A stretch of DNA of 64,000 bases from Laspinema sp. D2d (GTDB lineage: Bacteria > Cyanobacteriota > Cyanobacteriia > Cyanobacteriales > Laspinemataceae): positions 64,376-128,375 of the forward strand of contig NZ_JAMXFC010000017.1 in the NCBI RefSeq assembly GCF_025370755.1. The letters run 5' to 3'. Positions 45,207-55,128 of this stretch are shown here, piece by piece. Made by a program: the position numbers and the translations under genes. The notes under the pieces are model-generated. The model was not told where the DNA came from and searched no databases. It saw nothing but the letters and a program-made list of their open reading frames with translations. Within the stretch, counting starts at the first letter, position 1, and each line of letters opens with the position of its first letter.

Positions 45207-45327
45207 AATGGCTGGGTTAAATCATCAACATAATTCCCCCAATCCACTCCATCTTATACCCAGGATGGACTGGGGGTCTTTATTATTAGGGAATTGTCCA
45301 AAGACTCTATTAAACCCATTTTCTAAC

Positions 45328-45906
45328 CTAACTTTGAGGGGGGAATATTTCGGACAAATCCAATAATACATCTGAAAACTCCGGCAAAGAAACCCTTTCA
45401 TTGCATAAAACAATTCGACGCTGACGATAACCGAAATTTTCCTGATTATCCTGATAGGGTTCACCGTAGCATTCCAGGGTATTGTTCACTAAATTAAAAA
45501 TCCAATAGTCAGCGATTCCTGACTTAGCATAGAGTGGCAATTTTACTTCGCGATCGTACCGTAAAGAAGAATCAGCAATTTCAATCACCAGGATAACATC
45601 CTCGGGGGTGGGATGTCCCGATAAATAGTCATCTGTCCGATTTTTCACCAGTGCAATATCCGGTTCAGGTTCACTATTGGGCGAGAGAAATAGAGGATCT
45701 TGAATTTGCATAGTAGCACGCTCTTCCAGTCGCTGCCCTAATGCCCGGAGTAACCGTTTCGTAACCGTAGTATGGGCGGTCCCTTTAGCTGCCATCTGAA
45801 TCATTTCCCCTTGAATCAGTTCAATGCGATCGCCCTCCTGGAAAAAGCCCAATTCGGTGAGGCGGTGATATTCCTGAATCGTAAACCGTTTAGCCGTAGG
45901 AATCAT
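45328..45906 (-). CDS. Uma2 family endonuclease-like protein, copy 1
   Basis: The protein has 192 residues from ATG 45906 (a GTG lies two codons earlier). The family pattern is clear: FTIQEYHRLTELGFFQEGDRIELIQGEM, EPDIALVKN, and the PD-(D/E)XK-like core VILVIEIADSSLRYDREVKLPLYAKSG with Glu, Asp and Lys, then IADYWIFNL. Uma2 (DUF820) proteins are very abundant in cyanobacteria and their biological role is not settled. Two more copies lie within 6 kb. Confidence 0.9.
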   Translation of the reverse strand: MIPTAKRFTIQEYHRLTELGFFQEGDRIELIQGEMIQMAAKGTAHTTVTKRLLRALGQRLEERATMQIQDPLFLSPNSEPEPDIALVKNRTDDYLSGHPTPEDVILVIEIADSSLRYDREVKLPLYAKSGIADYWIFNLVNNTLECYGEPYQDNQENFGYRQRRIVLCNERVSLPEFSDVLLDLSEIFPPQS

Positions 45907-46141
45907 TATCACATTCCAAAAACAATAGGTCTATAGTTATTGTACCGCAGTTGTATTGCCCGAGGATTCAGGGAAATAGGCGATCGGCTATAATCGGGAA
46001 CATCCTTATCCCCACTCTAGTCGAAAAAAATATCCTCTTTTCAGGGTTAAAATGGTAGTAATAGTAACAATCCTATGACTAAAACTTGCCATAATAGACC
46101 CGCATAAATCTCGATTTTTTAATAGAAATGGAGAAAAAGTT

Positions 46142-46342
46142 ATGTCTTTACCGAACCGAGGCCAAATGACATGGAAACCCGATGGCACAATGGGTCGAAT
46201 CTTGTATTTACGGATGAAACCCCATGAACAATGGCGCTGTTACAAAGAATTTCCCCAATATTTTATTCCAGACTCTCCGGGAAATTCCCAAGGATATAAT
46301 ACCTTTGTTTCCTTACTACGTCAGCAATGGCAAGTCATGTAA
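46142..46342 (+). CDS. Conserved-looking small protein of 66 residues
   Basis: It starts at ATG 46142 with GGAG upstream (spacing about 9 bases) and ends before a perfect intrinsic terminator. The sequence is basic and aromatic, with WKPDGTMGRILYLRMKPHEQWRCYKEF and a QGYNTFVSLLRQQWQV end. No signal peptide, membrane segment or known motif is visible. Codon and base use match the neighbours. It is probably a real, self-contained transcription unit of unknown function. Confidence 0.65.
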   Translation: MSLPNRGQMTWKPDGTMGRILYLRMKPHEQWRCYKEFPQYFIPDSPGNSQGYNTFVSLLRQQWQVM

Positions 46343-46371
46343 TTTTTTATTTATGACATCCTTAGATACAG

Positions 46372-46398
46372 AAAAGCCCGCCTTTGCGGGCTTTTTTA
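46372..46398. terminator. Strong intrinsic terminator, 10-bp stem
   Basis: AAAAGCCCGC (46372-46381) pairs with GCGGGCTTTT (46386-46395) around CTTT and runs into TTT. It ends the small gene at 46142-46342 and, by symmetry, can also end the convergent tubulin-like gene. Confidence 0.9.
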
Positions 46399-46426
46399 TG
46401 GGTTGAATGGTATCCAGTTGTCTTCG

Positions 46427-49400
46427 TTAACTCAAAGACACTAATGGATTACCGCACTTAAAACAAAACTTAGAATTAGCCGGGTTTTTAGTGCCGCATT
46501 TAGTGCAAAAAACATGGATTTGTTGAGGTGCATCAATGGGAGTGGCAACGGCGGTGGGGGCGTTTGCTGGAGGGACGGAAGATGCAGCAGCAGCGGTATG
46601 CAATTGATGGGTTTCGATCGCCTGCTGGATGATTTTGGCTTCTCGCTTATAAATCAAGCTATCTTTGCCGCCTTCTTTCTCCAGTTCCGTTTGCCGTTGC
46701 ACCAAATACTCCATAAAATGTTGATACAATTCCCGCTTTTGGGTTGCCGTTTCAGCAGCATTTAGTTTGGCAGTAACTTGACGCTGAATTTCCTCGCGAT
46801 CGCCTCGGCATTGATTCACTTCTAGCACTTGTACCGCTTCTTCCCAAGTGGCAGATATCTCCACATTTTCACTCCCGATGGAGGTTTGGCGAGTATAACG
46901 CACTAGGTTTTCTTTAGTTTGGCGATTTTCTTCGATGCGGAGGACATTTAAAGAACGTCCTAATACGACCAATTGATACACTGCCGGATTCTCGGGAAAA
47001 ATATCCCAAAATGGCGGTTCTTTTTGGATGTGAACGGGAATTGGCGGGTCCTTACTTTCTCCTTTTAATTGGGCGCGTTTTGCTTCAATCGTTTGTCCTT
47101 TCCAATCTTGATAGGAGTGGCGCAATTCCTGCATTCCATCAATGCATCGCAAGGAAAATCCACCCATTTCTTGAACAAAAACTACCCGATGTCGTTCTTC
47201 TTCTCCTAATGGGGTAATCGCATCGGAACTGCCGACTCGTTCTTCTAATAATGGGAGAAGTTTAACAGCAGCAGGGTCCGTGGGAGTGCGCCCTCCAACT
47301 ACCGCAACTTTGGTATTTGTGGCAGGAGTAAACCCCGCATCTCGTCCCGACATCACGGCAGGATTGAGGAGGATAACGGGTTTAGATTTACTGTAAGCGA
47401 TCGCCAATTGATTGCGGATTTCGGCGGCATCATTATTAAACACTTTGAACAGGCGATCGCAGGCGGCGAGTTCCCGTTTGATCCGGCTGCTATTCGGGGC
47501 TAAATTGATGACATTGCGACTTTTTTCGGATATAATTTCTTGGAAATCCTCTTCCTGAACTTCTGCTAATTGCTGGACATCAAACAGGCGCATAGTTTCC
47601 CCTGCCGCCCGATTTTGTTTCCACAGAGGACTACTATCGGCAAGAACTTGACTGGATAAATTACTACAGAGTCCATCGAGTCCTGTTTGATACCGACTCT
47701 TGTTGCCTTCGCTAGAACTCGCATATTGTTCAATCAAGTCTTGATAGAGTTGATTCAGTTCTTGGCGATCGTATAATTTAATCCCATTAATTGTTAAAGC
47801 ATCGGCACTATCTGCTTGGGAATCTGCTTCATGGGCGAAGGTATCCCGAGTTTGGCGCATCTTCTGCGTCCATCGGGCTAATCGGCGTTCTAACTCATCT
47901 AAATGCTCTTGTAAGCGGGCGATCGCATCCAACCCCAAAAACCGCGTTTTGCGCTGAATCGTGGCAATTAAACTCCCTTCTAATCCCGCTAATCCCTTTT
48001 CTGCATACTCCTCCATTTTAGCCTGTTTCGTCAAGCCAAATTTATCTTTAAAATGGGTGATATCTTGCAAGGCATTTTCATACTGTTTGCGGCGGTTTTC
48101 TTCATTGGGTTGCCAGACTTTCTCTGCTTCTCGTCGAAACTTTTCTACAGCATTCTCGAAGACTTTACGAACCGTTACCAGAAAGATTTCGGCAAACTTT
48201 GGCCCTCGATTGCGGTCTTCAATAATCCGATAAAATTCCTCTTCTAAGGCTTTGCGTCCCTGTTGAATGATCCGATTGCGATTATCGTACATTTTCTGCA
48301 AGAAATCCCCATGCAATCGTTCATCGGGGCTGAGTTCTCGCAGGTGATTGGCCCGGTATTCTTCCACCTTATCATGTAAAAACTCCCCAAATTGGAGAAT
48401 TTTTCCTTTTTCAGTTCCCGCGACTCCCATTACTCCTTGTTGGGTACATTGGAGGAGATTATCTCGGGAAATGTCGGTACGGATGCTATTGACAAAACTA
48501 GAAATTTCTGCAACATAAGATTTGTCGCCCGCTGCCCCTAAATCCGTGAGTAACTCCATATCGGTGAGGCGCATCCGTTTGAGAATGTCATTCTGAACTA
48601 ACTCAAAGGTTTGCGGGGGTAAGAGAACAGTTTCGTTTAACCACCAACTTACAAAGTCGGCAGCAAGGCGATTAGATAAGGAGGTTCTAATTTGGGCGAT
48701 CGGAATTTCAATGGTGGAAAGTCCAAAACTCATAAAGTTTTTAGGATACCCTCGTCCTCCAGGGTCAGCTTGTGCCCAAGCGCCTTTGATATTATCTCGA
48801 ATTGAGCGCTTATGGGGCGCAAAGTCGGAGGTTAAATCTAAAAAGATATTTTGAGAAATCAATTCGCGAATTTGGTCCAGGGTAAATTCACTGTCGCCGT
48901 TTTTTGTACCCACTAAATAGGTGAAATCAAAGGGGGGACGATTTGAGCGTACTTCATCAAGTAAGCTGGCACTATATTGGGCTAAATATTCCGTGCGATA
49001 GTCGGAAAAATAGCTCAATTCCATCATGGCAGCATATCCATTGGCAAGGACGCGATCGCCCACGTTAATGGTAGCAAAGGCAGCCGGTAACGGGGCGATC
49101 GCCGTCACCATTGGGCTACCTTGTCCTTTCAGCCAATGATTAATACAATAGCCGATATCAATCAACATTCCACTGCCAGTTCCGCCGGATAAAGACCCGA
49201 TGACAAAGACATTAATTCCGGAAGTCATGACTTTGATACCGTAGCGGTCAAGCATATAATTTTCGTGACCTTTAATGCGATCGCAAGACCGTTCAAAGGC
49301 TTTTTGAATTCCATGATAGTTGCAGAAAAACGCAAACCGACCACAGCCGCGAATTTGTCCCGCCCCCGCTTCAATCGCACTAATATTACGTTCTAATTCC

Positions 49401-49705
49401 GTAGGAAACCAGCGTTCAATCCAGGGATAATTCTGCATATTCGACATCATATCCCGCACCTGCCGTCCACTGACACTGGCCCAGTATTTTTCATGGTCTT
49501 TAAACCCAGACCCCGCCGCCACCGAACTGCTGACTTTATATTCTTTATCCGTATCAATGACTAGAAAGCTAATTAAAGGAAAATTCGCTAAACTGCCGTA
49601 AGTTTCCTCCACTAAACGCCGGACCCGCGAAAGCACTTCATGTCCCGTTCCTCCCACTCCCACGAGGACTGTAGGAACCATACTTTTTTCATCAACTGCT
49701 GCCAT
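46427..49705 (-). CDS. Large tubulin-like protein with C-terminal zinc ribbon
   Basis: The protein has 1,092 residues. The N-terminal ~400 residues have the FtsZ/tubulin-type GTPase pattern: VLVGVGGTG (13-21), ISFLVIDTD near 45-52, and the tubulin signature GSLSGGTGSGMLID (170-183). This places it in the Tubulin_2-type family of long bacterial proteins. A long helical middle (~450-700) follows. The C terminus carries a double-CxxC zinc ribbon (CTKCGTKNPANSKFCFKCG, ~1068-1086). It starts at ATG 49705. The family's cellular role is not known; membrane, filament or conflict functions have been proposed. The zinc ribbon suggests binding to protein or nucleic acid. Confidence 0.88.
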   Translation of the reverse strand: MAAVDEKSMVPTVLVGVGGTGHEVLSRVRRLVEETYGSLANFPLISFLVIDTDKEYKVSSSVAAGSGFKDHEKYWASVSGRQVRDMMSNMQNYPWIERWFPTELERNISAIEAGAGQIRGCGRFAFFCNYHGIQKAFERSCDRIKGHENYMLDRYGIKVMTSGINVFVIGSLSGGTGSGMLIDIGYCINHWLKGQGSPMVTAIAPLPAAFATINVGDRVLANGYAAMMELSYFSDYRTEYLAQYSASLLDEVRSNRPPFDFTYLVGTKNGDSEFTLDQIRELISQNIFLDLTSDFAPHKRSIRDNIKGAWAQADPGGRGYPKNFMSFGLSTIEIPIAQIRTSLSNRLAADFVSWWLNETVLLPPQTFELVQNDILKRMRLTDMELLTDLGAAGDKSYVAEISSFVNSIRTDISRDNLLQCTQQGVMGVAGTEKGKILQFGEFLHDKVEEYRANHLRELSPDERLHGDFLQKMYDNRNRIIQQGRKALEEEFYRIIEDRNRGPKFAEIFLVTVRKVFENAVEKFRREAEKVWQPNEENRRKQYENALQDITHFKDKFGLTKQAKMEEYAEKGLAGLEGSLIATIQRKTRFLGLDAIARLQEHLDELERRLARWTQKMRQTRDTFAHEADSQADSADALTINGIKLYDRQELNQLYQDLIEQYASSSEGNKSRYQTGLDGLCSNLSSQVLADSSPLWKQNRAAGETMRLFDVQQLAEVQEEDFQEIISEKSRNVINLAPNSSRIKRELAACDRLFKVFNNDAAEIRNQLAIAYSKSKPVILLNPAVMSGRDAGFTPATNTKVAVVGGRTPTDPAAVKLLPLLEERVGSSDAITPLGEEERHRVVFVQEMGGFSLRCIDGMQELRHSYQDWKGQTIEAKRAQLKGESKDPPIPVHIQKEPPFWDIFPENPAVYQLVVLGRSLNVLRIEENRQTKENLVRYTRQTSIGSENVEISATWEEAVQVLEVNQCRGDREEIQRQVTAKLNAAETATQKRELYQHFMEYLVQRQTELEKEGGKDSLIYKREAKIIQQAIETHQLHTAAAASSVPPANAPTAVATPIDAPQQIHVFCTKCGTKNPANSKFCFKCGNPLVSLS

Positions 49706-49796
49706 ATTTTTTTAGATTTATTAATGAAGAAATGAGGAGAGTTAGGATGTCCGAACCGACGCCCTAACTCCTGAGTTTTTACAGTCTAGGAACTCT

Positions 49797-50519
49797 TTAA
49801 TCAGCTAATTCCTCGGGGTCAACCCCCAACTCCCGCAATCGCGTAGCAAGGCGTTCAGCCCGTTGGCGTTGTTGTTCGGCCTGTTCATGACCATATAACA
49901 GCAAATTTCCTTGGGTGTCCCACCAGCGTAACCACGGAAGGTCCATATTGCCATACAATCCCGACCAAATTCCCAGTTCCACCCCCAGTTCTGGAATGAG
50001 GAAATGACCCCGTTCATTGGCTGGAATTAACTCATAGCGACCCCTAGTTAGACCATAGACTTCTACACTGGCTTTTTGGACTTCATAAATTGCATAATAG
50101 GGGGGTCGAATTACCGTTTCATAAATCCAGAATTTGCCTTCCCAAGGGGTTTTATCTCGTTCTTCTGAACCATTTCCTGAAACAAATTCAATGACAATCT
50201 GAGGGGGAATAATTTCTTGCCATAAGACATAGGACCGGCGAGGTTGTCCGTCCAAGGTAGGGGGAACATTGGGAACATAGAACCAGTCCGGTGCTGCCGC
50301 CCCTTTCTGGGGTGGGTCAGTGATTCGCCAGTAAATCCCGCTATCTTGACCAATGCAGTAATTTCCATCAGGATGTTTGGCATCCAGAATCGGACGAATG
50401 GAATCAGTCAAGAGAATGCTTTGCGGGTGTTCTTGAAAGTTCTTCACAAAGGTGCCATCCTCACAGGGTAGTTGGGTGTGATCGGGCAGCGGGGTAAACG
50501 ATTCCGTACTCATAGTCAT
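49797..50519 (-). CDS. Uma2 family endonuclease-like protein, copy 2
   Basis: The protein has 240 residues. The family core is recognisable: PDWFYVPNVPPTLDGQPRRSYVLWQEIIPPQIVIEFVSGNG, with the core Glu, then EERDKTPWEGKFWIYE and the Lys, and YYAIYEV. The end has a helical REQAEQQRQRAERLATRL-like stretch, a pattern seen in longer Uma2 proteins. It starts at ATG 50519 and lies 91 bases upstream of the tubulin-like gene, on the same strand, so the two may share a transcript. Confidence 0.88.
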   Translation of the reverse strand: MTMSTESFTPLPDHTQLPCEDGTFVKNFQEHPQSILLTDSIRPILDAKHPDGNYCIGQDSGIYWRITDPPQKGAAAPDWFYVPNVPPTLDGQPRRSYVLWQEIIPPQIVIEFVSGNGSEERDKTPWEGKFWIYETVIRPPYYAIYEVQKASVEVYGLTRGRYELIPANERGHFLIPELGVELGIWSGLYGNMDLPWLRWWDTQGNLLLYGHEQAEQQRQRAERLATRLRELGVDPEELAD

Positions 50520-50761
50520 GATGAATCATTATCCAATGAAAGTTTACCGGGTTTTAGGGCAAACCCTGAATTTTAAATTGAAATATCTCTTCACTTATTT
50601 CTAACATACTCCCCTGTATTTTGTCCAATTTATCATCAAGAAAAATTGACCTACCCAGCGAGTTTTATGCCACCTACTTTAATTTGCATAGTTCAACCCC
50701 TGTCCACTCCTTATAACCGTCCGAGTTTCGGTAAAATTTAGGGTAAATTCATAAACTTTGA

Positions 50762-51364
50762 TTACCAAATTGTCGATAAATTTAAGATAAATCCGGGTAA
50801 AACTGATTCTTCGCTTAAGGTACTCGGGTGGGTCAAACACTTTACAGGTTGGTTTGGACGATAAATATAAACTTGGTGGTGTTTGCGGTCAATTAACCAG
50901 CCGAGTAATGCCCCATTTTCAATATACTCTTGCAGTTTATCTTGGAGGCGTTTTAAGTTGTCACTGGGGGACCGGAGTTCTACAATAAAATCCGGACAAA
51001 TGGGAGCAAATTTTTGTTGTTGTTCGGGAGTGAGACGGTTCCATTTTTCGAGTTTTATCCAGGCAGCATCAGAAGATTTAATGGCCCCGTTGGGGAGGGT
51101 GAATCCGGTAGAAGAATCAAACCCAATTCCTGTTTTATTCTGTCGAGTCCAGACTCCGAGTTGAAGAAGTAAATCAAAATTGCGGTTTCCAGTTTCTGAA
51201 CCTGTAGGGGACATGATCATCACTTCTCCTTTGGCAGTGCGTTCAATGCGATAGTCTCGATTTTGTTGACAAAACTCGAAAAATTGTTCATCTGTCATCT
51301 CGATCGCCGGAGACATTTGCAGGACCAATGGGGAAATTTCCGGGACTGCTAGGGTGGTGTTCAT
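50762..51364 (-). CDS. Uma2 family endonuclease-like protein, copy 3
   Basis: The protein has 200 residues. The family pattern is clear: MTDEQFFEFCQQNRDYRIERTAKGEVMIMSPTG, then SSDAAWIKLEKWNRLT and FAPICPDFIVELRSPSDNLKRLQDKL with Asp, Glu and Lys of the PD-(D/E)XK-like core, and ALLGWLIDRKHHQVYIYRP. It belongs to a different subgroup from copies 1 and 2. It starts at ATG 51364. A 242-base AT-rich gap separates it from copy 2. Confidence 0.9.
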   Translation of the reverse strand: MNTTLAVPEISPLVLQMSPAIEMTDEQFFEFCQQNRDYRIERTAKGEVMIMSPTGSETGNRNFDLLLQLGVWTRQNKTGIGFDSSTGFTLPNGAIKSSDAAWIKLEKWNRLTPEQQQKFAPICPDFIVELRSPSDNLKRLQDKLQEYIENGALLGWLIDRKHHQVYIYRPNQPVKCLTHPSTLSEESVLPGFILNLSTIW

Positions 51365-51445
51365 GGTTAGGGTGACCCCGTGAAGTTTACATGACCAATC
51401 TTGTGGCTAAATTCCCTTAATTTTATCATTCCTAGGGGGTTTTAG

Positions 51446-53263
51446 GTGGCTGACGCTTCCACTATTCCCAGCGATCGGGTAGAATTTGAGATTAATCATT
51501 CGCCCAGATTTAAACCCTTGTCTTCTCCAACTTCTGTATCTATTGCCTTTTCCAACCGCCTACATCGCTTTTGCATGGCCCCTGCACCCTATACCCCTAA
51601 ATCAGCGGTGATTTTTTGGTTCAGTTTGAGCTTAACTGTGGCTGTCATATATGGGATAGGGGGTCTCCAGCAAGCATTTAGTGCAGACTTGGTGGTGCAA
51701 GATGATGCGCGGCAGCACGTTTTTTGGATGCAGCGCTTTTTAGAACCCGGGTTATTCCCCAATGATTTAATTGCGGATTATTTTCAATCTGTTGCACCTG
51801 CCGGTTATGCCCTATTTTATCGGGTGATGGCAGCGGTAGGAATTGCACCACTATTGCTGAGTAAACTGTTGCCTCCTCTGTTGGGTTTAATCACTACAGC
51901 TTTTTGTTTTGGAGTGACGATGGAGTTATTTCCAGTCCCCATCGCTGGATTCATAGCTTCTGTGTTGCTGAATCAAAGTTTATGGATGCAAGATGGGCTG
52001 ATTTCTGCTACACCAAAAGCCTTTGTCTATCCGTTATTTTTACCTTTTTTGTATTACTTATTGCATAAAAATAGTCTGGGTACTGGGATATGTGTTGCCT
52101 TGCTTGGTCTGTTTTATCCGCAATATGTATTGATTATTATCGGCATTTTATTCTTACAAGCTCTTCTCTATAAATGGAAAACCATTAAAATTCACCTTAA
52201 TGTTCAAGATTGTAAACTTTTAGGGGTTAACTTAACTATTGCAGGCGTAATTTTATTAATTTATGCTCTGAGTAGCTCAGAATTTGGGCCGACGATTTCT
52301 GCCCTACAAGCTCAACAAATGCCGGAATTTATGCCTGGGGGAAGAAGTCAATTTTTTAGTGATGATCCTTGGGCTTTTTGGTTTCATGGGCGGAGTGGAA
52401 TTGCCCTCTCTGCAATTTTAACTCCCGTGTTTATGGCTTTCGGCTTTTTGCTGCCTATTTTGCTTAGATTTCCTAAAGTATTTAGCCTAATCCCGTCGGT
52501 TTCTACCCGCATCCGAATTTTGTTAGATATTACGATCGCAGCTTTATTGCTGTTTTTTGCTGCCCATGCTTTGCTGTTTAAACTCCATTTGCCCAGTCGC
52601 TATACCCAGCATAGTTTACGAATGGTAATGGCATGGTCCGCAGCGATCGCCATCACCATTCTCCTTGATGCCCTCTGGAGATGGGCGCAATCCCTTTCTA
52701 AACAAATGAGTGCTGGAATCATTACCTTGGTATTGGCTATAGCCTTTCTATTTTATCCCCAACTGGCGATGAACAATTTTCCCTGGACTTCCTATGAACG
52801 GGGAGAACAACCTGAGCTTTATGCATTCTTACAACAACAACCTCCAGATATTTTGATTGCTTCTCTAGCAGAAGAAGCTAATAATTTACCCACCTTTGCT
52901 CACCGTTCGGTTTTAGCGGCTAGAGAATATGCTATCCCCTATCATTGGGGTTACTATGAACAATTTCGGAGTCGCCTCGAACGGATGATTCAAGCGCAAT
53001 ATAGTCCCAATTTTCGCGATGTCGTAGAGTTTTTACAAAAAGATGGAGTGGATTTGTGGTTGATTGAAAAAGGGGCATTTACTCCGGGGTATTTATCTTA
53101 CAATCGGTGGTTAAACCCTTATGCCGTTACTCAGGAGGCGATCGCCAATTTGAAAGCGGGCATTCAACCCGCAATAGTGACCCTGATGACCCAGTGTTCT
53201 GGGTTTGAAACGGCTGACTTTGCTGTATTATCAGCGGATTGTATTTTAATTGTTCAGGATTAA
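51446..53263 (+). CDS. Polytopic membrane protein, GT-C-like, function unknown
   Basis: The protein has 605 residues from a GTG (51446) with AGGGGG six bases upstream; an internal ATG at residue 44 is possible. About ten membrane helices span residues 50-470, followed by a soluble C-terminal part (~480-605). In the first extracytoplasmic loop there is DLVVQDDARQHVFWMQRF with an Asp-Asp pair, as in GT-C-fold sugar transferases that use lipid-linked donors. I do not recognise a named family. The next gene, whose start lies two bases after this stop, is a clear GT39-type enzyme, so both probably act in glycan or envelope assembly. Confidence 0.7.
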   Translation: MADASTIPSDRVEFEINHSPRFKPLSSPTSVSIAFSNRLHRFCMAPAPYTPKSAVIFWFSLSLTVAVIYGIGGLQQAFSADLVVQDDARQHVFWMQRFLEPGLFPNDLIADYFQSVAPAGYALFYRVMAAVGIAPLLLSKLLPPLLGLITTAFCFGVTMELFPVPIAGFIASVLLNQSLWMQDGLISATPKAFVYPLFLPFLYYLLHKNSLGTGICVALLGLFYPQYVLIIIGILFLQALLYKWKTIKIHLNVQDCKLLGVNLTIAGVILLIYALSSSEFGPTISALQAQQMPEFMPGGRSQFFSDDPWAFWFHGRSGIALSAILTPVFMAFGFLLPILLRFPKVFSLIPSVSTRIRILLDITIAALLLFFAAHALLFKLHLPSRYTQHSLRMVMAWSAAIAITILLDALWRWAQSLSKQMSAGIITLVLAIAFLFYPQLAMNNFPWTSYERGEQPELYAFLQQQPPDILIASLAEEANNLPTFAHRSVLAAREYAIPYHWGYYEQFRSRLERMIQAQYSPNFRDVVEFLQKDGVDLWLIEKGAFTPGYLSYNRWLNPYAVTQEAIANLKAGIQPAIVTLMTQCSGFETADFAVLSADCILIVQD

Positions 53264-53265
53264 GG

Positions 53266-54894
53266 ATGAAAACTTCCCAACTTTATTGGAATCGTTTACG
53301 CTTATTTGTAGGATTAGTTCTGGTGATTGGTATATGGTTTAGATTTTATCATTTAGACCATAAAATTTACTGGGTGGATGAAGTTAACACGTCTTTGAGA
53401 GTGGCGGGATACAAAAAATCCAACTTTCATCGGCAATTTCCCACCGGGGAACCTATGGCGATCGCTCAGTTGCAGCAGTTTCAAAGTCTCTCACCCGAAC
53501 GGGGGTGGGGAGATACGGTGAATGCCTTAGCTGAAAATGCTGAACATGGTCCGATCTATTACCTGTTTACGCGACTATGGATGCAGATATTCGGCAGTTC
53601 TATCACCGTAACTCGTAGCGTAGCAGTCCTGTTCAGTCTCTTAGCCTTTCCCGCAATTTATTACCTGAGTTTAGAGCTATTTTCTGCCCCCATAGTGGGC
53701 TGGATTGCTATGTCATTGGTAGCAGTTTCTCCACTCCATTTGCTCTATGCTCAAGAAGCAAGACAATATAGTTTATGGACACTAATTACATTAGTTTCTG
53801 GGGTCGCTTTATTGCGATCGCTCCGCTTGAAGACCCGAGGCAGTTGGGCCATTTATGCCGGAACCGTTGTCTTAGGGTTCTATTCTCATTTAATTTCAGG
53901 ATTAGTCTTTTTCGGACATGGATTGTATGTTGGATTCCAAGAAAAATGGAAATGGACCCAATCTTTTAAATCCTATCTCATTGCGTCAGGACTCGGTTTT
54001 GCTGCTTTAATTCCCTGGATTGTGATTTATTTCAATAATAAAAGCCGACTGGGGGGATGGTTAGGGCGAGATACGCCTTTCAATTCCTTAGCGCAACGTT
54101 GGGCGATCAACTTGACTTCGGTATTTTTCGACCTTCATGGGGTCTATCCCCAACGGTTTTTTGATGTCGAATCCGGTCAAGATTTTACCCCCTTTGCTTG
54201 GGGAAATATCTGGGGATATGCAGTCATCCCCGTGATTTTGTTCGTAGGATATGCGTTATGGGTAACCCTTCGCAAAACCCCGAAATTTGTTAGGTGGTTT
54301 CTGCTCACCTCCATTGCCGCTAATGGCTTGTTTTTGATGCTTTATGACGTAATTTCCGGGGGGCAACGGTCGGGGATTGCTCGCTATCTTTTCCCCTCGT
54401 ATTTGGCCTTGCAATTGGCAGTTTCCTATCTATTTGCCGATCGCCTTCGTCTGGATACCGGCAGAAATCTCCAGCGTCGAATCTGGCAATTTCTGTATGT
54501 GGCATTGCTGGGGGTAGGCATTAGTTCTTGTGCCGTGAGTGCCTCAGCGGAAACCTGGTGGAATAAATATAGTTGTTATTATGATGTGGAAGTTGCTCAA
54601 CTGGTCAACCGAGGGCCAAACCCTCTGGTAATCGGGAGTAGTGAGCGTCTCACTCGGATGATCGCTTTGAGCTATAAACTCAATCCCGATGTGCGGTTTC
54701 TACTCCTCACTAACAGCGATCGCCTAGAAATCAGCGAACCCTCATCATCCCTATTCCTATTTCGTCCCACCCGGGAATTGTATCACACCATTGAATCTGA
54801 CCCGCGTTATACCCTTAATCCTATCCATCCCTTTGGACATATCTGGAGTCTGGAACCCGTCCCCACCCTAGCGGATGAATCAAAGCTCAACTAG
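53266..54894 (+). CDS. GT39/ArnT-like polytopic glycosyltransferase
   Basis: The start is ATG 53266 (MKTSQLYWNRL), two bases after the previous stop; a longer frame would overlap the upstream gene. The product has 542 residues. The GT-C pattern is visible: first loop YWVDEVNTSLRV with Asp-Glu (residues ~31-42), then EHGPIYYLFTRLWMQIFG, RSVAVLFSLLAFPAIYYL and a HLLYAQEARQYSLWTL block like that of PMT/ArnT-type enzymes. Such proteins move sugars from polyprenyl phosphate to extracytoplasmic acceptors. It is coupled to the preceding membrane protein; the acceptor cannot be predicted. Confidence 0.85.
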   Translation: MKTSQLYWNRLRLFVGLVLVIGIWFRFYHLDHKIYWVDEVNTSLRVAGYKKSNFHRQFPTGEPMAIAQLQQFQSLSPERGWGDTVNALAENAEHGPIYYLFTRLWMQIFGSSITVTRSVAVLFSLLAFPAIYYLSLELFSAPIVGWIAMSLVAVSPLHLLYAQEARQYSLWTLITLVSGVALLRSLRLKTRGSWAIYAGTVVLGFYSHLISGLVFFGHGLYVGFQEKWKWTQSFKSYLIASGLGFAALIPWIVIYFNNKSRLGGWLGRDTPFNSLAQRWAINLTSVFFDLHGVYPQRFFDVESGQDFTPFAWGNIWGYAVIPVILFVGYALWVTLRKTPKFVRWFLLTSIAANGLFLMLYDVISGGQRSGIARYLFPSYLALQLAVSYLFADRLRLDTGRNLQRRIWQFLYVALLGVGISSCAVSASAETWWNKYSCYYDVEVAQLVNRGPNPLVIGSSERLTRMIALSYKLNPDVRFLLLTNSDRLEISEPSSSLFLFRPTRELYHTIESDPRYTLNPIHPFGHIWSLEPVPTLADESKLN

Positions 54895-54959
54895 AGTCAA
54901 TGTAAATGAGTGGATTATATTATGTTTACTTAATCACTCAAGCTGACCTAACCCCCCAA

Positions 54960-54984
54960 CCCCCTTCCCTGCAAGGGAAGGGGG
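54960..54984. repeat. 11-bp palindrome CCCCCTTCCCT/AGGGAAGGGGG
   Basis: CCCCCTTCCCT (54960-54970) is followed after a 3-base loop by AGGGAAGGGGG (54974-54984). It lies downstream of the GT39-type gene, in the 234-base convergent gap before the dipeptidase gene. It is the same element type as at 40,808-40,831. Confidence 0.6.
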
Positions 54985-55128
54985 AGAAAAGAACGAAGAA
55001 ATGTTTTTTAGGTTAATCGAAGGAACTTGATATTAGAGGGAAAGCGAGCAAGATGCGCGCACTCACTATCGGTTCAACATCACAACTTAGATCAGGGGGG
55101 ATAGGAAACCACCGCCCTTGTCTGAAGT

